A stretch of DNA of 64,000 bases from Psilocybe azurescens (lineage: Eukaryota; Basidiomycota; Agaricomycetes; Agaricales; Agrocybaceae): NCBI GenBank assembly GCA_023853785.1, contig JAJIRX010000496.1, positions 496,001 to 560,000 of the forward strand, written 5' to 3'. This document shows, piece after piece, positions 40,501-52,073 of this stretch. The notes beneath the pieces were generated by a model, which saw only the letters and a program-made list of their open reading frames with translations, was not told the DNA's origin and ran no database searches. The stretch's first letter is position 1; the number at the start of each line of letters is the position of its first letter. The position numbers were made by a program, and so were the translations under genes.

Positions 40501-41283
40501 TCGCGGACGCTGTGGTGCCTGTCGTCCAATAGGTGGAGTAGGTCTTGGCAGCTTCAAATTGCTCGAAATACATGAAAAGAGGACCGGCAGATCTTAGACT
40601 ATTCAGGATCATTCCATCTTTAAGTTTCTGTTGAACGGTTTTCATTCCAGCTTCGAAAGACGCTTGTATGGGTTGTTTCTCGTTGTCTGATAAAGTGTCG
40701 AATTCCAGGTACTTGAGCCAATGACGTCGCACTTCAGCAAAAGACCACTCTGTACAGAAACGAATGTAACCACCGTACTTGGAAGCTTTCCATGCCTCCA
40801 AGTCAGAAGAACATTGAACGAGTGTACGACAGTGCGCCAGAAGACTGTGGTATTCCATTTGATCTAAGAAAGTGTGAAAGAATATGGACCACACGATGTC
40901 AGGCGAAACACCATCTGCGACCATTGTGAAGAGGATTATGTTTCGTGCTGAAAAAATGAATACATTGACCTTGGGTTGGGGATAAAGGGTTCGTAGCAAA
41001 CTGACATACCAATGACTGCTGGCTCCCAATCGCAACAAGTGATATCCAAATGTCGGTAATCTTCGGAGAACTTCAGTACAGATTCGTATGAATAACAATA
41101 GTAGGGCATACCAGGGGCGAGATCATGATAGATTGTGAATAGAATAGACCGTGGATCTCCACAGCCCAGAAGAAGAATCTCCGCATTCTCTTCGGGGGAA
41201 AGTTCCTGAGTGAGACAGACGGATGGCCAGTTACCCGTTGGAAAGAACCAGGCCTTCCTCATCCACACGACGGGATGAGCCAT
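37563..41283 (-). CDS. DUF4470-MYND zinc-finger protein, copy 3
   Basis: Third member of the array, starting MAHPVVWMRKAWFFPTGN at 41283 and ending before a stop at 37563. DUF4470: VCLTQELSPEENAEILLLGC and ITCCDWEPAVIARNIILFT. Middle: FNVIDTSNFTDHLGLFNVL, RPTIQKWQAKDLARYFFAVY and LVKERVKADW. The MYND finger is complete (CANC, CSNC, RYCSPSCQ, HWKVHKLSC). Losses of one base in short runs are needed near 40447-40451, 40471, 39598-39603 and 39080-39083 to read through. Copies 2 and 3 are closer to each other than to copy 1. Members of this family are common in agaricomycetes; no function is established that I know of. Confidence 0.8.
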
Positions 41284-41916
41284 TTCTTCAGCACTATGTC
41301 GAGTGGGAGTGGGTTGAAGGATTCAACGCTCTGATCTGAGAACTTTGTCTGTAAGGTTATAAAGGGAAGGATGGTGCGTCCTTCCTTTTATCTTCGTGAA
41401 CCATGCATGTCCCATCAAGCCCTGGAATCTCAGATCGTTTGAACAAAGCGTTGCACGTTGAGTTTGAAGACGTCCATCGTTGCAAGATTTTTTGACACTT
41501 CTTGAAGTACTTCGGAAGTAGGTAGGCCTTCCCATGCAAATGTGCCTTGTTAGCCCCTTGTTAATTCTCCATTGAATTTTGGTGTGTAGATAGGAGCATG
41601 GATTGATAGATGAAGTTCCGCGAAAGGTTGTGAAATTTCCCCCAACGTCAGAAACTCCCACAAGCAATTGCCTTTTGGAGATTTGATGCACGCCTGTCAT
41701 CGATGTTTGGCGAGGTTGTGAGTCTTGTGACGCGACCAAGACGCGACCAAGAGACGCGACGAGGTGATTTAGATCGGCACAGATACGAACGCCCTTAGAC
41801 GATCAATTACAGACTGGAATGCATTCAAACTAAAATATAGTACACTTGGGAACGAAATGAAAATATGACAGCGAGTATAACAAATAAAACTCCGAAAGGA
41901 AAAAATTGATCAAGAT
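41284..41916. other. Intergenic, no gene seen
   Basis: Promoter of DUF4470-MYND copy 3 and the 3' region of the Arb1-type gene. The tandem GACGCGACCAAGACGCGACC near 41729-41748 is a short local repeat. Confidence 0.45.
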
Positions 41917-44019
41917 TTAAACAGCCCAAAAGCTCGGGGTGGTCATTGCCAGCTCTTCCAAGTACCAATAGCTCGGGATGGTCCTCTTGGACTTGCTCTT
42001 GCCCTTCTTCTTTTTCTTCACGACAGCATTATCTTGACGAACAATCTGGACCCAAATACCACCCAATCCCATACCCTCACTCATGAGGGCAATGTTTCCA
42101 GGGGTTGGTACCACAAGCAGAGTTATCTCGTCTTTGTATGGGTCATAAGCCTTTGGAGTTCCCTCAGCGGCTTCCGGGGCATTTGGATCGGCTACAGCTC
42201 CAACGGAAGTCTCGAGAATAGTAGGCCGGGCGTATACAGGGTAATCACCGCCATCCCAATTAAGCATAGGTTCGAGAATGACTTTAGCGAATTGCCGGTC
42301 AAGGTCGTTTTCCACTGCATCGACGTCGGGGTCGAAGACTCCCTCGCCCAGAGGAGCGGATTTGGCAGGGTTTGCTGGAGGAGGTATGATGGATTTGATG
42401 CGCCGGATTGACTGCTCGACGATTCCAGTTGTGTGTGTCAAAGGAAGAGCAGTCGGACCTAGTAGCTCGAGAAGAGTTTTGGGCTTCAGCACATCCCATT
42501 GTGAAATCTGTTCTTCTATGGTCGAGGGTTCGCCCCAGGCATTGAGATCGGCGGAGGCGTCGATGACGCCTTCTCCCCATCCACCACCGCTTTCCGCATT
42601 CCCAGATGCCCAGCCAGAGTTATCGCCCCAACCTGACGCATTATTTTCCTTTGATTCCGTCTCGTTGCTGACTTCCTCTACCTTGGATGCGGTAGGCACA
42701 TTCGGAGGATTTTGCGGCAAATGTGATAAATCAAGCTCAACGATTGAATAGCCTTCGGATTTTCTACCCCAGCAATTGGTGCAAGCCTGACTGAAAGGAT
42801 CAGGATTGACCTTAGCCAAAGCCGAAGTGTTGGGAAGCTCTTTGATAGAGACTGCGAGGATGTCCAACGATCGGCGAAGAGAGCGTTCAATTTCCGGTAC
42901 CACTTTACTGCGCAACAGATAATTGACGAAGAACTCAAGTACGCGACCCATGCACTCAAGGTTAGGCTGGCTCCTGCGAAGTGCCAATTAAGTTCAGTCC
43001 TTTCGTAGAAATGTAGAAGGGATAGATACCATATGTAGCCCATTACTCGTCCATACGACGTCAAGAAGATTCTGATAGATTTTTCTGGGCTTTCGAAGAA
43101 CGCAAGCAGCTTATCTTCCTTTTCAGCCAACTGCGCCTGGGTCTTCACCGCCGCAGGGAGCGCTTTGTCGAGAACGATTCCGGCCATGGGATCTTCAGGC
43201 GTTTCCTCATCAGGATCTTCGACATCCGACATTTCTTCCTCTTCTTGTTCCGCGGCGGCTTGCTCTTTGAAAACTTTACTCTTTTTGCCTGACGGCGCAG
43301 GAGAGCCATCAGACACGCCGATATAACGTTGGAACTGTTGCTTGCCATGAGCGCACTGATCTGCACAAAGATATAGTGACAGCACACACCTTCTCCCAGA
43401 TGAACCGCGGACCCGACTCAGACACAAAATCAAGGGGCCATGATCGACCACTCGTGAAATCAGCAGCAGCGGCATGTATCCTCTCGAAACGCGTCGAATG
43501 GCTAAAAGAAGATTCGCCAATGGAAAGCGTTCTCATCAGTAAACGGAGCCACCTCAAAACGCCACAAAGACGCCACAAAGACGCAGCACAAAGCCCAGAG
43601 ATATCTCACCTATCAAATCCAACAGACACTCTCGCGACTTCCCTCTCCTGCCACTCCTCCCACCACAGCAGCTTCTTCGCCCCCAGGCCTCCCTTCTTAC
43701 GCGCCTGCATCTCCTCCGCACGGCGTTTCCTCTTCGTGTTCGTCTTGCACACGTCCGTCGAGTGTTGCGGGCGGAGTGGCACAGTAGGCACCCCAAAAGT
43801 GTCGACCTCAGCGTCGTTCGGACCAGGATCCATGCAGATCCCTCCTTCTTCAAAGTCCTTGAAAGGCATGATCTGCACGCCCTCTGGAGCCTGCGGGAAT
43901 GGAGGGAACCTTATAATAGGCCCATCAACAGGGTTAACCAAATTCGTCGCCGCCGTCGTCTGTAGCGCAGGGTCGTTTTGCCGAGGAACCGACGCGGGCG
44001 TCTCGATCTCGACAGACAT
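41917..44019 (-). CDS. Arb1-type Argonaute siRNA chaperone subunit with GW motifs
   Basis: Resembles Arb1, the Argonaute-binding subunit of the ARC complex that holds duplex siRNA on Argonaute during RNAi-directed heterochromatin formation. Starts MSVEIETPASVPRQNDPAL at 44019; the N-terminal part has a basic KTNTKRKRRAEEMQARKKGG stretch, then WWEEWQERE. Core marks: FERIHAAAADF, QQFQRYIGVSDG, then FFVNYLLRSKVVPEIERSLR and ILAVSIKELPNTSAL. A Ser/Gly/Asn-rich segment (about 42525-42645) has four Trp in GWG, GWA, GWG and AWG contexts, like Argonaute hooks. The tail has KKKKKGKSKSKR. The QQFQRY join needs a short intron (about 49 nt); the exon after 43600 is less certain. Family call by pattern only, not by search. 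Confidence 0.68.
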
Positions 44020-44608
44020 GTTGGAGGTTCAGGTGCAAGTTGGTAAGAATGAGGTTTGCTGTGGGAATCGCCATGCCATCTTTTTTAAAGTGTCTTCTTA
44101 TCTGGGCGTCTATCGCGGTCAAAGCTTTCAATTGACTCAGAAATACAAAACGCGTCGATTAAAAATTTCCACGAGTGCACCGAACCGATCACGAATATAA
44201 TCCAATCAGGCAGGTGCCAAATGACAACGACTCAACAACTTCCAAAGGTCCAAAGGAATGAACTGAAACAATAAGTATAATGTAATGCACAAATTTAAAA
44301 AAGTAAAACACGAGGGAGTGAAAGGAGCCCTAGTTAAGCTATAAAAAAAAAATCAAGATGCGAATCCTGGTAGATGGACAAAGAAAACATCATAGTGATA
44401 TATGAAGAAAGGCAAGTCAAGAGAAAAGGAGAGTCGAATCAAGTCAAAAGGAAAATAGTAAAGGCGCAGGAGTCCAAAAAAAAAAACAGTAGTGAAACTT
44501 CAACAGCACAAATGCAACATGTGGGAGGGACGTCGTAACTAACGATAAAGGCAACGAGAAGAAAAACAAGATGACGAAAAAGAAAAAGCCAAAACGAAGC
44601 ACCACTTT
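44020..44608. other. Intergenic, A-rich, no gene seen
   Basis: Separates two - strand genes. Several A runs (for example 44343-44352 and 44475-44486) but no motif; likely 3' UTR of the Boi-like gene plus the Arb1 promoter. Confidence 0.45.
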
Positions 44609-47600
44609 CTATGATAGAACGGGCACCATGAACCCAGCACCAGCCTGCATCGACCCTTTCGCAATCGTATTGGCCAACGCCCTCCGCTTATCCTCCCAGG
44701 CCTTCAACGCCCTCAGCAGCTGCACAATCTTGTCCCGCTTGCCCTGTCGCACATCATTTATGCTCACACTTCCCATCTTCACGTCATTGTCCAACAAGAA
44801 ATCAAACAGTCTGAAAAGACCATCAAGCTTGTCATCGCTGGCACCCGCTGGGAACGCAGAGTCAGGGACAGGTGGCGAGGACGGACGGCCTTTGATCGAT
44901 TCGGCGAGACGGAGGAGGGCGAGGCCACCGCATAGCGGGCCTGTGGGATCGGTGATTTGCAGGCCTTCAGGCAGATGCGAGTTGGCCCATTCAATCAAAA
45001 TGTCTTCGGCAGCAGTAGTCTATCAAGCACATTCCGCATAAGCAAACAAAAAAAAAAAGAAAGTGCACCGCCAAGAGAATTTCTTGGAATGAAAAGAAAC
45101 TCACCGGTGCCCTCTGGGAAGCCGATCGTCGCATTTCTCGTGATGGTCGTGGAGGAGCAGCAGCCCTCTTAGGCGTAGGCGGCATGTCATTCGCAGCATT
45201 TCCATTCGAGGCCATAGCATCATCGCTGAAGAACGAATCCAACCGCGCCCGCTCCTCTTTGGCATCGCTTCCAGGAAGACCCATGAGCACCCTTGCGTCC
45301 CTGCTGGATAGCTGATCAGGATATTCCCGACGCAATGCTTTCTGCGTCGCGTCACGCGCGGAGGGCGATGGTGGGCGAGGAGCAGGGTTCATAGCTTGTG
45401 CCACGACCAGCGGGATGGTAGGAATATTGCAAGATGAAACAACAGGTTCTGAAAAAGGAAAGAGGCGTGATGAGCACAGAATGATCGTCACAGAAAGGGC
45501 ATCGAGTAAAAACGCACTGGTATAATCCCGCCCGATGGTAGCCTTCATAATCGCCTTCATCCAATCCCTAACAATAGTCTTCTCTTCCGAACTGAAGAAA
45601 TGTGTCTTGTCGTGATCGTGATCAATGCGGAATCCATATCGGCCAGGATCCACATTCTCATCCACAGTAACCTTATACCCAACAATGTGAATATAACCCT
45701 TGATTCTCGTTTCCTAGAAAAAGGAAACAGCCAACATAAGCAACCACCCAAATGGTCACCAGAAGAAAAAGAAAAACTCACAGTCTTGCTATTACTCCTC
45801 AACCAATAAAGGTGCGGCCCTTTCAAAATGAAATACCTCAACTTCCACGAATTATACCTATCGCCCTTCTTCCTCATCCACCCAATATGGTCCGGCTCTC
45901 CAATCTGGTCCAAAATATTCTGACCCTGCTTGATCGGGCCCGAAACACCATTCACTGTCTCCTCCGTCCCTGCACCCGCACCCTCACCCACAGCAGCAGC
46001 AGCAGCCCCCGCATGCGTCGCCACAACAGGACTGTACGACTGCGTCGACGTCGTGCGCTTCCTCAGCATGTTCGCGTTCTTCAGGTTCAGACTCTGGCTC
46101 TGGTTCGAGCTCGAGTTGTCCTTGTCCTTGTCCGAGTTCTTGGGTGAGTCCTGGTGCAGGAGATCTTTCGGCGACTGATTCGGCGTGGAGGGGCGTTGCG
46201 ACGTAGAAGAGGCCTTGCGCAGACTTGTCCCATGGAGTCTGGGAAGCGTGAACTTGCTCGATTTCTCCGACGGTTCTTCGGTCGCACTAAAACAAAAACA
46301 AAAACAAAAAGGCATTCAAGCACAACTCTCCCTCTCGAAAAAAATGCGTAAGAAACATACCTAGGGGGCGGTTTCCGGCTCTTGCCCAACGTCCCGGCAA
46401 ACGTCCCTCCAAAGATACTCAACCTATCATGCTTGACCGCACCATCGACACTCTTCTTCGCGCGCGCATGGCGTCCACTGCCAATGCTCGCAGAATCCCG
46501 ACTCAGTGAATCCTTCTCCTTCCCATTCTCCTTCTCCTTCTCTTTGCCTTCTTTGCTCTCCTTCTCCTTCTCTTTGCCCTCCTTGCTGCTGCTCCTCAAA
46601 CTGTCCTTATCTCTCATCTCCTTATCAGGCGTGTCCCGACGACTAGGAGAAGGCAGGGGCGAGCCCTGCCGCGCCGCGTTCAGAACAGACACTGTCGAGT
46701 CCTGCGACCTTCCAAACAACCGACGGCGCATCGACGTGTTCGCCGCTGGAATTTCGCTCTATTTCAAAGAAGAACAAATCAAATTTATATTAGTTCCAAT
46801 TCAAGTAAAAGACGGAAAAATGGCAAAATAGAATTAGAATAGAACAGACTTACATCGCTCATATGCCCACGATCATCGTCCTCAGCTTTCGGCACTGTAA
46901 GCGACGACTTTGCAGCAGAGTCCTTCAGAGCGCTATCGCTCGGCGACGGGCCCAAAAGCGTCGGGCGTATCTACAAGAACATACCGCAAGTTAGCAAGAA
47001 AGATACACACACACACATAATAATAAAATACTAGAAAGAAAAAAAACACATACCGGCGACGAATTAGCACTCGACAGCCCAATGCCCAGCCCCACTCCAG
47101 CGGCAGCAGCTGCAGCCACGCTCCCAATAGCAATGCCCACAGGACCCGGGCTCTCCTGCACAGCCTCAAACTGGCTGCCATAGCCCTGCCCAGGCGCAGG
47201 CGCATACCCATTCCCATACCCATTGCCATTCGCGCCCCCATTCGCATTCCCCGCGAAGTGATACCCCAACGGACTGCCCAGCGAGCTCTGCTGGCTCTGC
47301 GCATACGCATACCCCACCGGCCCCGAGCTGACATTCATGTTCCCATTACCAGTACCAGTACCAGGGAACGACCGATGGCTATGGCTCTGGCTCTGCGTCC
47401 GTGAGTGCGGCTGCGACACGTGCATGTGCATGTGCATCGGCGACGCCTGCTCCGACGCGAGCAGGTGGTCCGAGTACTCGATCGAGGGCGGGCGGCGCAG
47501 GTCCGCGATGGCGTTCGCGATGCGCACGCGCTTCCCGAACGCCATGATCCCGATCTCGGTCTTGAGCAGCTCGACGGTGAGCTCGAGGAGCACGTCGCCC

Positions 47601-49388
47601 GTGATTTCTTGTTCTGTGTGTTGTTCGTGTGTATGTGTTCGTATTATTGGGGTTCCATGTCGAAGGAAGGAGAAGAGAGGAAGGAAAGGAAAGTAAGGTA
47701 AAGCAAAGATAATTTCGCAAATCGTCAGTAAAGCACAATGCAAATAAAAAGTAAAACGAACCTATAAACTTCTCACACACATCTTGATCGAACCCTCTGC
47801 TCTTCAGCCACTCGACGACCTGCTCGACAGACCACTCCGTCGGATGCGTCTTCTTGAGCTCCGAAGACGGGGAGTCGTTCTGCTGGTGCTGGTGCTGGTG
47901 CTGTTGTTGTTGTTGCTGGTGCTGGTGCTGCTGGTCTTGCACAGGAGGCGCTGCGGCCAACCCGGTCATCTGTGGCGCCGAAGACGACGAAACAATGCTA
48001 TTATGCTTCGAATTCGAATTCGTGTTCGTGTTCGTCAGCACAGCAACAGTAGTAGGGAAAGACGACAGCGCAGGCGACGGCAGCCCGTCCATAAGGGGCG
48101 CTTCTCTCGCAGGAACACTGTTTCGCTTCTGATTCTGGTTCTGATTCTGGTCTGTGCCGACGGCGGATGGTACAGGCATAACGAGTGGCGGAGGGGTAGG
48201 CGATGGGTATGAGTTTCTCTTCGGCGGCGATACAGGCCTCTCAGCATTCGTCGTCGTCGTCGATTCATTAGCCTGCTGTTGCACAGGCGGCGGAGGCGAG
48301 AACACGGGGAAGGAGAGCTGCGCGGCCGTCGCCGTCGGCACATCCGTCTCGTCCCTGGGCGGCGCGATGATATTGTGGTCCTCAATGGTCGACGAGCGCT
48401 GTGTCGCCGTCGACGACTGCTCTTTCTTATGCGACCGCTCCGAGCCCGCCTCGTCATTCTCGTCCTCCTCCAAGATATACGGGTGGTCTCGTTGGAACTT
48501 GCTCGACCGTGTGAAATCGCCCTCGTCCTCGCTCTCATCGCTCAGCTCGACCTCGATCGGGGGTACGAGTGCCCTCCGTGGACCAGACGGATCGTTGCTC
48601 GCGAGCATGGCCTCGAGCTTCTCGGCCTCCGCGACCGCCCTCCTCGCCTTCGCCGCCAACTTCGCCCGCGCATTCCGATGCCAATCCTCCCCGCTCTGGG
48701 CCCCACCAGCCGCCCCGTCGACGTCGCTCAGATCGAAATCCGTCTCATCCGTCTCCGTGTCCGCGCCGTCCCGCGTGCTCGCGAAGCTGAAGCTCCGCGC
48801 ACCGTCCCCGTCCTCGCCGCCGGCAGCCCCGCGGCCGAGCTGCTCGATGGCCTTCTGCACGTCCGTCATCGTGGCCTTCATCACCTCGCCATCGCGCATC
48901 GAGGAGAGGTGGAGCGATGCGTCGTCCCCGGTCCCCAAGTCGCTCTCGTAGCCGTCCCCGTTGAGGAACTTGGCGGGGGCTGTTTGGGCACGGGGAGGCG
49001 ATATCGGGTGCCGGGGGCGATTCGGACTCTGGTTCTTCATGGAGGGGCTGTAGCACCGTCTTGCTCGGGGTCGTACCCGTGGTAGAATCTTCCGTCGCAT
49101 TCGCCGACGAGGAGGGCGCAGACTGGGCGAGCGTGGAGGCGGTAGGAGGGACAGGTGCGGTGTAGCTCACTGGGAACAGCCCGACTTTCCCAAGCAGATT
49201 GCGACCCTAGCATAATTCGTAAGCGGGATTCAGTCAGTGGTAGATCACGGTCAAATTCTTACCTGCCACCAGCCGTCTCCGTAGAGGTCGTCCTTCTCGA
49301 CGACTTCTATGCGCTCGCCGGCATGAAAGGTGACCTCATCCTCGTGCTCGGGCAGGAAATCATGCAGGGCGTAAACGTATTCAGGCAT
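44609..49388 (-). CDS. Boi1/Boi2/Pob1-type polarity scaffold (SH3-SAM-PH, plus CH-like end)
   Basis: Cortical scaffold linking Cdc42/Rho signalling, formins and exocytosis in yeasts. Starts MPEYVYALHDFLPEHEDEVT at 49388: SH3 domain (about residues 1-58, with GDGWWQGRNLLGKVGLFP). SAM domain near 47870-47480 (WSVEQVVEWLKSRGFDQDV, EITGDVLLELTVELLKTEIG). PH domain near 45940-45545 (GWMRKKGDRYNSWKLRYFIL, RYGFRID). Between them are long disordered stretches: Ser/Pro-rich, His/Gln-rich (47880-47935) and Lys/Glu-rich (46490-46600). The last about 130 residues (IEWANSHLPEGLQITD, LLRLAESI, DGLFRLFDFLLDN) look like a divergent calponin-homology fold. One C is short in the sense strand at 48992-48995, breaking the frame in the first linker. 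Length about 1,350-1,400 residues after at least seven introns. Confidence 0.86.
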
Positions 49389-49824
49389 TATGTGAAGGAG
49401 AGTGTGGGAGTGGTATAATCCACTGCGTTATGACAGGATGTGTGGCGGTGGAACAGGAGGAGTGGGTGTAGAGGGAGAAAAAAGAAGCCTGTGATATGCC
49501 AAACTGTTGTCTTGCGTATGTATCGTGTGGAGGTGGGCCGTAGAGCTGCCGGTCAAGCTGCTCGGTTTGTATGTCGTCCGTTGCAAATCGTAAGATAGAT
49601 TAATAACTCTGTAATCCAGATTGGTAATGTGCAGTCCTTTCAAATTTAATCCTAGCTGCGCTCGGTGGGACAAACCGAGGTGGAGGGAAGAACAAAGGCT
49701 GTCTTGAAATCACACCATAAAGTCCCGCCAACTTCCGATGCACGTGGATCACTCAAGGTCCTTCAAAATCACCGTCGCTTCTCTTTATCTCTTTGTTCGA
49801 CATACTATACACTACTGCTACATA
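49389..49824. other. Intergenic; Boi-like gene promoter
   Basis: Contains the 5' region of the Boi-like gene and the 3' end region of the GST gene. No other feature seen. Confidence 0.45.
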
Positions 49825-51145
49825 TCACGGCAATGCTCTCCCCTCATTGATAGCAGTCGCGACCATGCTCGTGTTCGGTCTGTTGAATGCATATCTGTTT
49901 GTCCAAAATTATTAATAGGCCAGCTATGCGAAAACAGCAAAAATAGCGGCCACTCCGCCACGGACCTCTCATAGCTATCCAGATACAGCTGCTCGGTGCT
50001 GCACGTCGCTTTGAACGCAGGATGCTCAAACAGCCGCATCAACCACGCATTAAACCTTTCACCTTCCGGCAACCGGAATCCTCGATAATGCGGCAGCACG
50101 ACCTTGGCTCTGAATAACCCTACATCACCACCATGATCAGACAAAGGATCCGCTTTAAAATAAAAGAAAGACTTTTCTTACACGGTCCTGCTACAACGTC
50201 CACCCATCCGAGCTCAGTTTCGCCGGGCACCCACAGGCCGAGTCCCTTGCGAAGCATTCTGGTCTCTCCCTCGCCCGAAACCCCCGCAGCGTCGGGGCCC
50301 AATGCGATTTCGCGCTCCGCGCGTTCAAGGAGCTTGACCAGCCCTTCTAGGCTCGCATGAAACTCTCTGCCCGCCTCCATCTGCTTGCCCTCGTCTTGCG
50401 CCTGCAGATATCTGTAGAACGCTGGCACAAGACTGCGATTGACGTGGTCGGCCTGGAGGCGCACCAACCCACGAGCGTCTGCATGGATAGCTCTCGTATC
50501 GTATCACAAGATTGGCATCAAATAAATTATCTACGCACAAGGGTTGGTCACAGGAGGCAAGATACTGCGCTTCGTCGTCGTAGCTGCCAGACTGGACGGC
50601 CATGTCGCAATGAATCTTTCAAAAACAAGGGAAGAAGGCTCACTCTTCCAAGAACTCCAAGATAACCGTACTCTCGTTGAGCGATCGCGGGGGATGATAT
50701 CGATTGAACCTCAACCCGGGCACAAGGCCTTTCGGCGAGACCTCGAGTAATTCTTTAGGTTTCTTGTACGGATCCACCTCATCTAAATCATAATGTATCG
50801 GTAATACATAAGCCAATCCCAATCCCAATCCCCACACTGCAAACAATCAAATCCACTTACAATACTGTTGATAAGAGACACACGATCAGAAGTCAATCGC
50901 ACTAAGCGAATGATTGCAATTCTGAATCAACACAACAAACAAACCTTGTAAGGGACACCCAGCACCTCAAACGCGACCCACACCCGCTGCACAAACGGGC
51001 AAAAGCAGCTCCCGAAAAGCGTGATGTCCTCCTCCCGCTCGTGCGCCTGCGCCGTCGCCAGTGCCGCGCCCGTGCACGCCGTGTGGTAGACCCTCCCGGA
51101 GTCGGAGCCGGGGTCTGGGTCTGTAGATTTCTTGGACTCGGGCAT
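49825..51145 (-). CDS. Glutathione S-transferase, omega-like fungal type
   Basis: Cytosolic GST of the fungal omega-like group, conjugating or reducing electrophiles with glutathione. Starts MPESKKSTDPDPGSDSG at 51145. The thioredoxin-fold N-domain has LFGSCFCPFVQRVWVAFEVL; the cysteines in SCFCPF are the expected active-site area. Then YYEVDPYKKPKELLEVSPKG, the glutathione-binding NESTVILEFLEE, the helical C-domain (RLQADHVNRSLVPAFYRYLQ) and the end ERYAFNRPNTSMVATAINEG before TGA at 49825. Exon 1 is 50945-51145, and a 4-nt microexon at 50861-50864 is needed to keep frame into 50644-50782. The part around 50480-50640 has an uncertain exon pattern. The last exon joins after SYER with an A-initial acceptor. 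Its first exon is duplicated at 57157-57351. Confidence 0.85.
50861..50864 (-). other. 4-nt microexon of the GST gene
   Basis: TATT (sense) is bounded by CAACAG and GTAAGT. Exon 1 ends in phase 0 and exon 3 starts in phase 1, so exactly these four bases restore the frame and give PYKYYEVDPYKK, the family pattern at this site. Confidence 0.75.
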
Positions 51146-52073
51146 TACTTACTTGGTGTCGTTAGTTGTTGAGAGTTGTGCGCTGCCTGGACGACTCGGA
51201 GCGAAAGTCAAAGAAGCGTGCTCCAATGACGAGTATGTCGCGCGACCTACACCTAACATTATCATAAGTATTAGGGATGCGCTCGTGACTTGGGCTCGCA
51301 CCTTTGCACCCGCTCTACCAGGCTTTTGAAGCTTGAGCAGAAATAACACAGAACTCAAATAATCTACGCATACCCGGGCTGGCTTGTTTAGTGCCCTTCA
51401 AGTTCGTCATTCGAGTCGTCGACAAGTTGTGAGTTATAGCTGCGTCCGAACTTGAAAGTCAAACGAAATCATCTTGCGAAAAACGAGGGAAGGCTCATTC
51501 TTCTGGTATTTAAGATATTCAAGATAACGGTATGTCTCCGATTAGAGGTCCTTTTGTGCCATGTTCTGGTCGGGAGCCGGTGTACACTGCTAGAAAGTTA
51601 GAAGAAGAGTGCTCCAATCTGGACGAATAGGAAATAGTGTATATGTATGCGGCGCTTGTGGCTTGCATACAATTTTCATGGACCTTGCACTCAGTCCGTT
51701 CAGGCTGTAGTCGGGTGCCAACAGGCTTAAGCTTAAGCCAAAGTATTCAATTGACAACATCTATATTGTATTGTTGTAAATTTCCTAACCAGCAATAACA
51801 GTACGGCGATAGCAACATGCAAAAAACAGCGAAAACAGGTAGTAGTATATGGCGGAATAAATCAAACAGCATGGGTGGACTCCGAACACGATCTCGGAGT
51901 ACACCCGTAAAAATGAGAACGAGCTTCGCGACGGTCGACGATTCTACTTACGAGCCAGCGGCCACTCGATCCACAGAGACGGGTACGGGTACAGGGACGA
52001 GTGCGATGGGGTAATGTGGATGCGGGTGGCCTTGGGGTACCACTCGATCGACGACCTGGCAGAGCCTGAGGTC
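51146..52073. other. Intergenic; GST promoter and 3' flank of FunK1 E
   Basis: The first about 100 bases and the part from about 51630 are repeated in unit 2 (57352-57480 and from about 58735). A pyrimidine- and purine-mixed stretch follows; no gene is seen. Confidence 0.45.

Noticed and set aside
43360..43410. A 29-nt intron or frameshift in the Arb1-type gene
   Set aside because: A 29-nt intron is too short; using a downstream AG gives a 49-nt intron that keeps frame into QQFQRYIG, so no break is needed.
47880..47935. CTG/TTG repeat tract as a mobile or CRISPR-like repeat
   Set aside because: It encodes a His/Gln-rich disordered run within the Boi-like protein; an ordinary low-complexity coding repeat.
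48279..49085. 268-codon + strand frame opposite the Boi-like gene
   Set aside because: Arg-rich translation of the complement of a GC-rich Ser/Pro linker; the SH3, SAM and PH domains fix the coding strand as -.
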